Shown here piece by piece: positions 32,456 to 42,438 of a DNA stretch of 64,000 nucleotides. Below the pieces are notes generated by a model that was given only the letters and a program-made list of their open reading frames with translations, ran no database searches and had not been told where the DNA came from. The first letter of the stretch is position 1; each line of letters starts with the position of its first letter. The position numbers and the translations under genes were made by a program. Source of the stretch: Puccinia triticina (lineage: Eukaryota > Basidiomycota > Pucciniomycetes > Pucciniales > Pucciniaceae); contig NC_070558.1 in the NCBI RefSeq assembly GCF_026914185.1, forward strand, positions 8,689,501-8,753,500, read 5' to 3'.

Positions 32456-34387
32456 CTATACAGGAGCTATGCCTCGGCTGCAACGATCAGCAGCATGGAG
32501 CTGAGAGGTAAGAAGAGGCGGCACGGGATTGCTGGGCGGGTCGTGGCGGAGATGGATGTCCAAGATCGGATGATGAGCGTTAGCGAGGAGTTCGTAGGGG
32601 TCGTTTGGGCCCTCGAGCTCGTCGTTGCGGGAGCCGAAGAAGAAGTTCTGGAGGGCCCGGGTCCCCTCGGCCAGGTCGCTCCAAGGGGTATCATTAGGAA
32701 CTTTGAGTTCGTCGTCATCGGTGCTCGTTTGGGGGTCCGAATGGTATGAAAGATTGTCCGTTAGACGTTGCTGCTGCTGCTGATTGTGGCGGGCGTCCCG
32801 GGTCGGCTTGTTGGACGCCTGTTGCGGCTGTTTACGTCTGTTCTTTTTGCGGGTGTTGTTTGATGCGGAGTTCATGCAATTATCTTGCGGCAGATGGTCG
32901 GCTGACGACGCAGGCTCGTCCTGGAAGAAGTCAAACGCCTGGAGTCGACTGACACGCTCATGCACAGCTGCCGCTTCGTTTTCGAATCGGGTGTGGTGGT
33001 GGTGGTGGCTCTGTGGATGACCGACTGAGTTAGCCGAATAGCCTTGGTTGTTGGGCAGATGAGGCGTCTGGACATAGACTTGGTGGTGCTCGCGCGCAGG
33101 CTGGCCGATGGGTGTCAATAAATGGTTATTGGAAAGCCATGTGCGCATGTCACTATATACCCCAACATCATCGGCGGTCAGTGGTGAAACAAGTCTTGAA
33201 AGCGAAGAGTGAAGAGTGTCATGATTGCTTACTTGACAAAGGGCACTACCATGTAAAACTTGGCATGGGCACGCTGTGATTCAACCGTACTCGGGCATGA
33301 GACATTGATCATCTTGGAGAGTTGTTTGCTGCCAAGCGTGCTGTTAGAAGCGCTGAACGTAGGCAGGTCGGAGAGGGGGAACCAGGCTATTCGCTGGAAG
33401 ATGATGAGAAGCTTTAGTATGCATGGATTTGTATGAATCCCTAGCAATCTACGAGCTTACGCCGATTTCCTGTCTGGTTTGGGTAGCAAATTTAGTATCG
33501 TTTGGTATTCCGGTGACTAGGTACATGCGTAATCTCTGTTCACGAATGGTGATTTCGATAAAATGATCATCACCCTCCGAGTGAAGTGTGCAGTTCTGGT
33601 GGTGGGCTTTGTGTGATTGATTGGTTGAGCCGTTGGGCGTGGGATTGGTGGGGCGAGTCTTGCGGATAGCGGATAGTTTGCTGTCGTCACTCCAGGATGA
33701 GGGGAGGGAGAGATAAGGCTCGATGTTGAAGCCGGTCTCCTCTAGCACTTCTCGAACTGCACAATCTTTCGGCAGTTCGTTCTCGTTGATCTTCCCACGA
33801 GGGAAGGACCAGGATGAGTTGGATTTGAATCCACGAACAAGCAAGACTTGGGTGGCGTCTTCGTTGAACATGATTGCCCCACATACGGGCACCCTTTCCT
33901 TATATCTCATGAACTTTTCGTAAGCCGTCTTCCTGTGGGAGGGGAATCATGAAGAAGGTTAGACAGCTTGCAGCTCTTCGACTGATGCTGATGATCAATG
34001 AGTGGATGCGTACGGATCCCAGCCGGCCAGAGGGGCTCCGTCGACGGTGAGGAAGTCGCATTTTTCGAAGAAGAGGCCGGTGAAGGTTTTGAGATGGTAG
34101 GAGGGTAGGTTGAGCAGGCTGTTGGGTCTGACGAAGTCTTCGTAGAACCAATGAGCCTGTTCGACCTGAAAGCAGACTCGTTCGATTTGGGAGAGTTCGA
34201 CGATGGGTAGGTTAAGGATGAATCGGGAGGCAAGATCTTCAAGAACGTCTTCTAAGGGCATTCGACTAAATACAGAGGCGGAGGAGGCGATCGATGTGGC
34301 TGGGAGGGTGGCCGACGAGGACTGTCTGGGCTGCTGGTCAGATGGATGGCGGCTGTTGTTGTTGTGGGATGAGGGCTGGGATGGCAT
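32456..34387 (-). CDS. DCP2: mRNA decapping enzyme DCP2
   Basis: Four exons (34387-34014, 33932-33461, 33393-33233, 33152-32456) join in phase to 567 residues. Residues about 44-120 are the helical DCP2 regulatory domain (LEDLASRFILNLP, then VEQAHWFYEDFVRP), which binds DCP1. Residues about 139-250 are the Nudix fold, with a perfect Nudix box GKINENELPKDCAVREVLEE-TGF at 171-193; E189 and E190 are metal ligands. Box B follows (HAKFYMVVPF). The enzyme removes the m7G cap to start 5'-3' decay in P-bodies. The C-terminus is disordered and Gln/His/Asn-rich. It contains VSRLQAFDFF and LAEGTRALQNFFFG stretches that may be short linear motifs for EDC3 or Pat1-type partners; this is an inference. Confidence 0.95.
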
Positions 34388-35183
34388 GGTGGATGGGGGT
34401 GGTGGTCAACAGACGAGTGGGGGATGGTCAAGAAGAGAGATGGGTTGGTGGTGGTGGGTTTTGGACCTTGGTGGATGACGAAAGCCACTTCTTATCGCCA
34501 GTAGCTCACTCACACGGTCAACCCCGGGGGTGTCCAGGAAACAACACCTGCTTGGTTCACATCCCCCGTCCGTCCCATAAATCATCCAGCTCACCACAAA
34601 AACTATCCTATGATCCTGCCAACGCTAAAACTACCTGTGCTCTCAAGCAGCTTCTCATGAATTTCTTTTGGCCAACGGACTAAGCTGGCTGCTTTCCTCC
34701 TACAGCTACATCCTCCAAGGCCGGCTCAATAGTTGGGAGCGATCAAATTTGACAATGATTATCTGCTTTCTTAGCTGAAAGTTATACTTAAGCACTATCC
34801 TCATGAGATCTCATTTCATTGTAAGTCCATTCTCCTTTCCATGTTTTGTGCAGAAAAAAGAGGAACAAACAAAAGAGGCACGTCATCAAAGATATAAATC
34901 CCAAAGAGACAGGAAAGCAGATGGACAAAAATGGCTTTAGTTATAGAGCAATAGTTGTCATAAGTGTTAACAGGTGAAATAGAAAACTCTCAGAAATTAT
35001 ACGTGGGCAAATGGTCCGAATCAAGCAACATATTGACCTGGAATTAATTAGAAAAATCTAAGGGACATGTTCTGGTCTAAATTTTTGGGCTGGGGCCATG
35101 CTTAATGAGAATTTGTTAAAGACAGATAGACAGTACTTTTTATTCGATGAGGTTGATTGTTGATTTAGGTGATCGAAAGCAGG
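34388..35183. other. Spacer between DCP2 and the phytochelatin synthase copy 1
   Basis: The spacer holds the upstream region of DCP2 (start 34387, minus) and the downstream region of the synthase. No further gene or repeat is recognised. Confidence 0.5.
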
Positions 35184-36413
35184 TTAGGATTGCAGGTTCG
35201 GATTGCAGGTCAGACAGTTGGCTTTCTCTGGAGAGGGCGAATAGCTCAAGATCGTATACCCACGCGGACGTTGACTGACCGGGTCGACTGGGATCATCGA
35301 CTTGTAAAGAACCTCCAAATCGACCCAATAACTTGGATATTTAAATCTTGCGACGTCCAACACCAGCACTCGATTCTCCTTAGGTGAGTAGCCAGCAACC
35401 GGACTGAAGTGCCCGGTCCCTGTCTGACCTAAGCTCTCCCGACAGAAAGATACGACGAGGAAGGCAGATGATTGAGCAGTTATCTCAGCAACTTGCGAAC
35501 GGAACTCTTGCAGGCCGGTTTGGTATCCTTCTGGGTCATCCTCTGGAGCTCCAATTGGCGGTGACTGGCTGGTGAAGGTGAGCCCGTTACGACGAGCCAT
35601 ACGGTTGAATTGCGCAAGGGTGACCCCGTTCTTGCGGATCGATTCAAGTGACTGCCAACTCTCTAACATCTCTTGATCATACCACCTCCAAGGATGTTTC
35701 CAGACCCGCTTTGGATCCACGCCTAGTGCATTCAAGACCGTACAGAGCGTAGCCAGACCACAAAACGCAGGTTCATTCTGAGTGACAAGTTGGGAAGCCA
35801 GCGGGAAGTATGATTCAAGATGACCTTCCGCCAATGCAGAACGAAAAAGATCTTTTCCTTCATCTGATGTAAACGACAGACAGCCCTCTGGTAATGGCCG
35901 TCGGTGGAATGAAAGGGTAAGGTCTGTTCCAGCAGTTGGTATTGGTAATCTTCTCAATTGATCATGGGCAATTCCGTTGTAAGATGGTGTTTGTATCTGG
36001 TTTGGGTGGGTGTCACTATGAGGGCCCTTCAATAATTCTATTTCGGGCTTTCTAACCGAGCTGCCTGTTGTCTGGCGGTGGTGATGGATATTGTTTTTGA
36101 TGAGCTTGTTTGGTTGACCACCCAATTTCCCTCTTTTCTTATTAGGAACAAAAAATGATGACACGAACCCCCCTGTCGGATTCTCTACAGTTGTGATAGT
36201 CCTTTCACCATTGAAAGACGCAATGCAACTAAAAATGATTGAGAAGAGGGACCACAAGCTTAAAAACAGGAATTGACAAAGCTTTGCAGGGTTCATGAGG
36301 GACGTGATTTTGAAAAGGCTTTGGAGATGGATACGTAAAAGACTTCTAGGAGAACCTGATTCGACGCAAATACTACGCTCCACCAAAATCCGGGAGACCA
36401 TGGGCGGGTTCAT
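35184..36413 (-). CDS. Phytochelatin synthase, copy 1 (C-terminally truncated)
   Basis: A single exon of 409 residues. The catalytic domain is intact: Cys218 in NEPAFCGLATLC, His335 in GTGHFSP and Asp353 in LVLDVARFKYP form the papain-like triad known from plant enzymes. The family makes phytochelatins by gamma-glutamylcysteine transfer from glutathione and chelates Cd, As and Zn. The N-terminus is unlike copy 2. From Met40 it reads as a signal peptide or anchor (LCQFLFLSLWSLFSIIFSCI), suggesting ER or vacuolar entry. It stops right after ANCLTCNPN. A 13-bp tandem duplication (ACCTGCAATCCGA then ACCTGCAATCCTA) shifts the frame and removes the C-terminal domain that copy 2 keeps. Whether it is functional is open, since N-terminal fragments of the family can be active. 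Confidence 0.92.
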   Translation of the reverse strand: MNPPMVSRILVERSICVESGSPRSLLRIHLQSLFKITSLMNPAKLCQFLFLSLWSLFSIIFSCIASFNGERTITTVENPTGGFVSSFFVPNKKRGKLGGQPNKLIKNNIHHHRQTTGSSVRKPEIELLKGPHSDTHPNQIQTPSYNGIAHDQLRRLPIPTAGTDLTLSFHRRPLPEGCLSFTSDEGKDLFRSALAEGHLESYFPLASQLVTQNEPAFCGLATLCTVLNALGVDPKRVWKHPWRWYDQEMLESWQSLESIRKNGVTLAQFNRMARRNGLTFTSQSPPIGAPEDDPEGYQTGLQEFRSQVAEITAQSSAFLVVSFCRESLGQTGTGHFSPVAGYSPKENRVLVLDVARFKYPSYWVDLEVLYKSMIPVDPVSQRPRGYTILSYSPSPEKANCLTCNPNLQS

Positions 36414-37209
36414 CCTGTTACATACGGTCAGTGGAGTCGCAAACGCTGGTGAAACCAGGAAAACCCACAGAATCCGGCGACTACCGAAAACCCCCCAAAA
36501 GTCACCTTACAGGCCATCAGAGAGACCGGACCGGAGAAACATCACCGGACGGGTACCCATATACGAATCCCCAAGTATACGGCCGTGGCCCAAGAGATAC
36601 AGCCTGGGAGAGAGGTTTTAGCCGCGTCGCAATGTTCAGAGATGTTTGAGTCATGATACTCCTTATCACAACTCCCTCGCTTCGGAGGGCCCTGGTACAG
36701 CCTGGGCTGGCACAAATCACGACCTCTTGTGCAGAGCCCGATGCGAAGCGTAACGGTACAATTTCACAAACATTAAATAACCAAACCATCTGAATGTTGC
36801 AACTCAAGTACTTACATCAGAGAGACTGAACCATGTCAATATCTGGAATGATAGTTTGGGAGTTGGTGAAAGATACCAGATTTGGAATCATCCAATTTTG
36901 TTTCGAGGGAAGGGCTCAACCTTACTTGCAAGTTGCTGGTGGAAGTTGATCAAGGAGTTTTCTCCAGCATGTGAAGCTTATTTGTCTAAATTCTGCCATT
37001 TACTTAATACGACAGGAAGTTCTCCAGTAATCAAGCTCTTTTTTTAAACAAACATATCCGTTCTAACGAAGCGAGAGGCTAAAAAAACGGGTTTGCTTTT
37101 GCATCAAAAATTGTCTGAAATCTGTGGAAGAAATGGAAAAACGAAAGTTGCGAAAGACGATTTAGACCAAGAACTGGTGAAAATCCAATGATCAAGAACC
37201 GACGACTGG
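36414..37209. other. Spacer between the two phytochelatin synthase genes
   Basis: About 800 bp, without a supportable gene. It holds the promoter of copy 1 and the 3' flank of copy 2. Copy 1 shows no extended similarity to copy 2 outside the catalytic domain in a visual reading. Confidence 0.45.
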
Positions 37210-38628
37210 TCAAGATGTTTTGCATTCACAGCGGTGCTCCTGAGGATGCTCGTGGTCGTTTTCCAGGGAACAGCATTCCCCAAGCGCGTGCAGCTGTGAC
37301 CTCAGATAGGCCAACTCGGGTTCGAGGAACTTGAGATCAAGGGGAAGTGGGTGGGATGGCAAGACAGCCAAAGCAAAGACGATTAAGAGCGGAGGGAGCT
37401 TTTCCGGATGATTGCCATCATCTAAAAGATGTGCAGAAGATGAGATCTGACCGAACAGACTTTCAGCTTCAGACTCAACACCAGGGCGAATCTCGATAGG
37501 ATTGGGAATCTGAGCAAGGCTAGTGGAGATATAAGCATAGATTTTTTGGATGCCAACCGAAAGTGGCTCGGCCTTCACAGATTCGAGGATTGGGCTGAGT
37601 TCACGCGAGAGGATAGCCCACGAGGATTTGTTAAGATTGATTCTAGTGATCGAAGGCGGGTTAGGGTTACAGGTGAGACAGTTGGCTTTCTCGAGAAAGG
37701 GCGAATAGCTCAAGATCGTATATCCACGTGGACGTTGACTAGCCGGATCGACTGGGATCATTGACTTGTAAAGATCCTCTAAACCGACCCAATAACTTGG
37801 ATATTTAAATCTTGCGACGTCTAAAACCAGCACTCGATCCTCTTCAGGCGAGTAGCCAGCAACCGGACTGAAGTGCCCGGTCCCTGTCTGACCTAAGCTC
37901 GCCCGGCAGAAAGATACGACGAGGAAGGCAGATGATAGAGCGGTAATCTTGGCGAGCTGCGAGCGGAACTCTTTTAGGCCAGTTTGATATCCTATTGGAT
38001 CATCCTCTGGAGCTCCTATGGGCGGTGATTGACTCTTTACGGCGAGACCATTACAACGAGCCAGGCAGTTAAACTCGGCGAGGGTGATTCCGTTCTTGCG
38101 TATAGACTCGAGCGGGCGACAGCAGTCTAGCATGTCTTGCTCGAACCACCTCCAAGGGTGTTTCCAAACCCTCTTGGGATCCACGCCTAGTGCATTCAGA
38201 ACCGTACAGAGCGTAGCCAAGCCGCAAAACGAAGGTTCATGCTGAGTGACTAGTTGGGAAGCCAGTGGAAAGAATGATTCGAGATGGCCATCGGCGAGAG
38301 CTGAACGAAAGAGAGCTTTCCCTCGATCGGATGTAAACGACAGACAACTCTCTGGTAATTGGCGCTGGTAGAATGAACGGGTAGGGTTGATGATCTCATG
38401 AGTCGATTGATCTGATTTGTCTTCCGTCATTGAGTTGGAGTATACGATATGGTTCTGTGTGGACTGGTCAGTTGGGTTAATCGGTGTGCGGCTGTGGTTG
38501 ATACCCTTCGTAAGCCTGATATCCTGGTGGCCTGTCGAGCAACAGCTTGCAGCGGAATAAGACCTGGGGATGGTATGATGGCTCGTCCCAAGTTTCGTCG
38601 TCGTTCTGAGAAAGATCGTTCGAAACAT
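37210..38628 (-). CDS. Phytochelatin synthase, copy 2 (full length)
   Basis: A single exon of 472 residues from an ATG at 38628. The triad is Cys135 (HEPSFCGLATLC), His252 (GTGHFSP) and Asp270 (LVLDVARFKYP). The plant-like motif NALGVDPKRVWKHPWRWF is also present. After residue 310 comes the C-terminal domain (ILSRELSPIL, then LPPLLIVFALAVLPSHPL). It ends in a Cys/His-rich tail (CCSLENDHEHPQEHRCECKT), which in this family is thought to help sense metals. The N-terminus (MFRTIFLRTTTKLGTSHH) is basic and hydroxylated, like a mitochondrial presequence; alternatively translation could begin at Met67. It is closest to copy 1 at 35184, so the pair arose by tandem duplication. Confidence 0.95.
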   Translation of the reverse strand: MFRTIFLRTTTKLGTSHHTIPRSYSAASCCSTGHQDIRLTKGINHSRTPINPTDQSTQNHIVYSNSMTEDKSDQSTHEIINPTRSFYQRQLPESCLSFTSDRGKALFRSALADGHLESFFPLASQLVTQHEPSFCGLATLCTVLNALGVDPKRVWKHPWRWFEQDMLDCCRPLESIRKNGITLAEFNCLARCNGLAVKSQSPPIGAPEDDPIGYQTGLKEFRSQLAKITALSSAFLVVSFCRASLGQTGTGHFSPVAGYSPEEDRVLVLDVARFKYPSYWVGLEDLYKSMIPVDPASQRPRGYTILSYSPFLEKANCLTCNPNPPSITRINLNKSSWAILSRELSPILESVKAEPLSVGIQKIYAYISTSLAQIPNPIEIRPGVESEAESLFGQISSSAHLLDDGNHPEKLPPLLIVFALAVLPSHPLPLDLKFLEPELAYLRSQLHALGECCSLENDHEHPQEHRCECKTS

Positions 38629-39155
38629 CGGCCCAGTAGGAATTGCAAACTCCAGCCGGCCGCAGGAAACAGCATTAAAGTTTGCCCCTCGTGGGCTGCG
38701 ACGCGGTCCACCGGACCAAACGAGGACGTTGCGGCAGCAAGGCAGACGTCGTGACTGAGCAGCCCATGGGCCTACCCTGCGCCACTTGCTTCTGGCCGGT
38801 TGTTTCGGATTTGTAGAACCTCAACCCCCAAAATATTTTATTTGAAAAACCTTTCTCACTTTAACCACCACTATTTATCTAACTTGTATGTAACATACAT
38901 AACTCAGGATGCACGCCAACAGTTAGCACTGTGTCACGCCCCTTCTTTGGAGGCTTGCACTTGTGGGAGGCCTCAGAAGGAAGAACTGTTCATGTTTTTT
39001 GGTCAAACCTTCAACATATTCTGGGAATTGAAATTCACTGTCCGGGGGCAATCAGATGGTTCAGATGCCACATGAGCTATGAATTTTGTCCCAGTATTTG
39101 CAGAATTTAGAGATGTCTGAAATCTCCAGTCAAAGTGGCTTGAACTTTCAAGTGA

Positions 39156-39660
39156 AAGCCTAGCTTAACAAAGCCACTCAAAAGGAAGGTCTGGGGGACC
39201 ACTCTCCATAGTAGAGGCTTATTAGTTATCTCTCAATTCCCAGAGGAGTAGCAGAAAGTATCTGCTAAAAAAATGCAAAAATGATATAACAAAAGAGCTG
39301 GATAGACACATCTTGTAGCCAGAAAATGATTTCTGGAGTCACAAACAAATGGTCCCTCATTTGGAAATCTTACACATTCTTCAATTTCTGAAAAGATTCT
39401 TGAAGGCACACAGATAATGATAGAGAAAACATGACTAGGCCAAATTTTAGGGACAGTGATTTAAGGTACACTTGAAGCAGAACTTTGGAGAGGCTGGGGG
39501 GGGGGGGGGGGGGGGTGAGGGGGAGTTATAAAAAAATCAAAAACCTCCCAGCCAGAAAACTTTCTGCTCCCACATCAAATTTGCAATAATACACAAGTTG
39601 GGAGGAGTGGCTTTGCCTTCAACCACAGCAAGCCTCCCACCAGGGGGAACTTTTAAGTTT
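39156..39660 (-). mobile_element. MULE-type MITE, degraded inverted copy
   Basis: Compared with the copy at 2308-2846 this is reversed. The CTAGCTTAACAAAGCC end lies at about 39160. The middle part (TTTCTGGAGTCACAAACAAATGG region, 39330) and the AGAAAGTTTTCTGGC/GGGAGCAG region (39545-39575) both match. The AAGCCTCCCACC hairpin end lies at about 39630. No 9-bp duplication remains. A 20-base G run sits inside. Confidence 0.6.
39496..39515 (+). repeat. Homopolymer run of 20 G
   Basis: Twenty consecutive G followed by TGAGGGGG, within the degraded MULE-type copy. The matching place in the 2308 copy (near 2456) holds only CTCCTCCCCC, so the run expanded here. It could form a G-quadruplex. Confidence 0.9.
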
Positions 39661-40026
39661 GGCCTTGAATGCTATGGTGATTCCCAATTTGTGTTGCTGA
39701 AAAATTCAAAAGGTGAACCCATTGATTAGGACAGCTCACAAGTGAAGGGAATCACTGCACATTAGCTAGGAGGGTTTACTGCACTACATCCAGGCATTCA
39801 CATTTATGTATTTGTTGGAAATTTTCAGGGCAAGTTAACCTGAGGTTTGATTTCAGAAATTCAGGCTAAGGCTAGCTAAAGTTTGCTGAAGCCTGGAATC
39901 AAGCCTGAGATTTGCTGACCCGGGGTTTTGCCCGGACCAATGCAATTGCCAGTTGGGTTAAGTTGCCAGAAATTGGCAATTTGCCTGAAGAATGTGAATG
40001 CTGTCTCTGCACGCGCGAAAACCCGA

Positions 40027-40103
40027 ACTTAACAAAGTCCCTCTGCTGCTGGAGTGTGTCTTGCAAAGCAAGCCTCCGACAGCCCTCAGCAGGAGGGACT
40101 TGC
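40027..40103. repeat. AAGTCCCTC hairpin copy upstream of eS12
   Basis: CTTAACAAAGTCCCTC at the left and AGGAGGGACTTGCGCG at the right, around TTGCAAAGCAAGCCTCCGAC. It belongs to the end hairpin of the CTARCTTAAC family. Confidence 0.6.
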
Positions 40104-40408
40104 GCGCTATTGCCCCTTCTTGGCGTGCCAAGAATCTGAGTTTGGCTGGGTGGAATTTGTGAAGCTTTATAATTCCCTCATGCCACCCGCAGAAATTCCA
40201 CAAAAATCCCCAAACAGCTGGAATTACAAGCAGTGTGCAACTTGACCGCTGCACCTTGCAGCTTGTGTGCACAATGAGTGGTTGTTTTTTTGTGTAGCTT
40301 TCTCTCAGAGGATGCTATCAGCCCTACAAGACCACAATTGTTCACCAGCTGTGAACATAACTGGAATCAAGATGGCATTCTTGCTGTGCCAATGTGGGGA
40401 GGTACGGT

Positions 40409-40479
40409 GAGTCCCTCCTGACGGAGGCTCGCTACGCGAGTTCAGCCTACCCCCCGGGGGCCCAAAGTCTCGAGGGACT
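40409..40479. repeat. AGTCCCTCC hairpin copy near the eS12 promoter
   Basis: GAGTCCCTCCTGACGGAGG and CTCGAGGGACTG pair around GCTCGCTACGCGAG and CCCCCCGGGGG. It lies about 340 bp upstream of the eS12 start codon and shares its stem with the family. Confidence 0.55.
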
Positions 40480-40816
40480 GTGCGAAACCCCGATTTTGAG
40501 GTGGCCGAACAAAAAGGGGCATGCGGGCGGGCCGCGCGTTTGGGCTGGCCCAGTTAGGGCACAGGTCACGCAAGCCCCCGTCTCATCACCTTTGACCTAA
40601 TCAACACTCGCCCAGCCGATGTACCGGTGATCCGAATCCCGTTAGCAACTCCAGGCGTGATCAGATATTCGAACGAACACACTACACACACACTATCAGC
40701 TCCTTGAGGACGTAGACGGTCAGCTAACTAGGTTAGTGCATTCTACTGAGCCGATTCTTCGACATGGTCCTCAAATTTTAACGTTTCAAACAGAAGAAAT
40801 TACTACTTCAAACGAC

Positions 40817-41402
40817 ATGTCGGACGTAGAGGACGCACCAGTTGACATCCCCGCTGAGGAGGAGGTCGAGGTCACCAAGGAGGCGGATGCCCCTAAAGGT
40901 CAGATGAGTGTCGAAGATGCTCTCGTTAAAGTCCTAAAGACAGCCCTCGTAAGAATTTTTTCCTTCAGTATAATCAAATCTGCCTGCTGATATACAAAAG
41001 TTCGCATTTCCAATCTTAGGTTCACGATGGTCTCGCCCGAGGTCTCAGAGAGGCCGCCAAGGCCCTCGACAAACGACAGGCCCATCTCTGCGTGCTCAAC
41101 GAAGGTTGCACTGAAGAGGCTTATGTCAAACTGATCGAAGCACTCTGCTCTGAACACAAGATCAACCTCATCAAAGTCGGAGATGGAAAACTCCTCGGCG
41201 AATGGTGTGGTCTCTGCAAGGTAAGCTCATTTCAGCCCACCGGTCCTCGCCCCCAAGCGTTTACTAATCCACACTGCCTACCCAGATCGACCGAGACGGC
41301 ACAGCTCGAAAGGTCGTTTCGTGCTCTTGTGTCGTAGTCAAAGAATTCGGACAAGAGTCGGAGGCTCTCAATGTTTTGCTTGATCACTTCGGTAGTCGTT
41401 AG
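40817..41402 (+). CDS. RPS12: 40S ribosomal protein eS12 (S12)
   Basis: Exons 40817-40948, 41020-41220 and 41286-41402 join in phase to 149 residues, the expected size. The N-terminus is acidic ([19 protein letters not shown]). Then comes the L7Ae-like fold: [60 protein letters not shown] and [16 protein letters not shown]. The protein sits on the small-subunit beak. The exons are richer in GC than the flanking repeats. Hairpin elements of the CTARCTTAAC family lie on both sides within 400 bp. Confidence 0.97.
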
Positions 41403-41775
41403 GTTGTATGGAGTCAAATGAAATGATATGTCACTCGGTGCAACGAAACCAGGATGTTTGTTACCGGAAGCGTAGCGGGAGGTCGGTCGAGTCCATGGGG
41501 ACCGCCTAGCCAAACCCTGCACGCCCTAAGCCTCCAAACCTGCAAGATAAACCAATGTTTCTCATTACGTGCTTCAGGCCAGCGGCGGGCGCTTACATGG
41601 CAGTATGAGGGGTCGAGCTCCGAGGATGCTCCTCGGAATCTTCCCTCAAGGTTTAGGGCTATCCCTCAGACTTCTACATTCCTCTCCAGCCAAGCTGTCT
41701 CGGAAGCTCGTCGTGTAGATCATCGTCCTCCCCGACAAAGACATTTATTTTTCTGAACCACCACGCCTGCGGGTG

Positions 41776-41945
41776 CGTGTCTCGCGAAGCGAGCCTCCGA
41801 CAGCCCTCGGTGTTATGGCCTGGTGATATACCTCTCCGGGGGAGAGTTGATGCCCGCTACGATCATGTAGTCGGATGGTACCTTTTCTTCCTTCTCCGGG
41901 GTTTTTACACTCGGCAGGAGGGACTTGCGCCTTATCGCCCCTTTT
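41776..41945. repeat. AAGTCCCTCC-family hairpin split by a 100-bp insertion
   Basis: The left half (CGCGAAGCGAGCCTCCGACA, then GCCCTCGG) and the right half (CGGCAGGAGGGACTTGCGCC) match the continuous copy at 40060-40110. Here they are separated by about 100 bp (41811-41913) that begins TGTTATGGCC and ends TTTTACACT. The insert contains its own TCTCCGGGGGAGA palindrome. Confidence 0.55.
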
Positions 41946-42269
41946 TGCGGGGGCAAGATTCTAAATTTAGGTGGCAGGAGTTTTCAAACTTCTGTAATTC
42001 CTTGCTAAACAATCTTGAAACATATTCAAATGAGGATTTTGCATGGAAAGGGTCTGTGCTCACCAACACAGTTTCCACAGTTTGCTCTCCACGAGAATGT
42101 AGAGGGGATCATGTGAGATGTAAACATCTGCACTCCTTTCTCCAGCATGTTCCAACAATGTTGAGCTAATAAACAAGGAGTGGATGTGGTGGGTGAGTTG
42201 TAGAAAAAATAAACAAATCACCTTGAAAATCCATTCTTGGTGCGCGAGTTCGGGGAGCTACATAAGGGG

Positions 42270-42438
42270 CAAGTCCCTCCTGAGAGGCTAGCTTTGTGAG
42301 TTCACCCCCAAAGTCTTGAGGGACTTAAAGTTGGCCAAAAGCTCCTGGACTTGGATTCTGGAGCCCCAGGTCTGGCAGAGCTTAACAAAGCCTCTCAAAT
42401 GGGGGTCCCAAAGGGACTCTCCGTAGTAGAGGCTTATG
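42270..42438. repeat. Short family member with both hairpin types
   Basis: An AAGTCCCTCC...GAGGGACTT hairpin (42270-42328) is followed 50 bp later by a CTTAACAAAGCCTCTC...AGAGGCTTA hairpin (42379-42438). These are the two subterminal hairpins of the 2308 element brought close together, probably an internal-deletion derivative. The second hairpin is inverted relative to the full copy. Confidence 0.5.

Noticed and set aside
35140..35328. Separate 62-residue frame overlapping the end of phytochelatin synthase copy 1
   Set aside because: It is another reading frame of the same DNA, opened by the 13-bp duplication at the C-terminus, not an independent gene.
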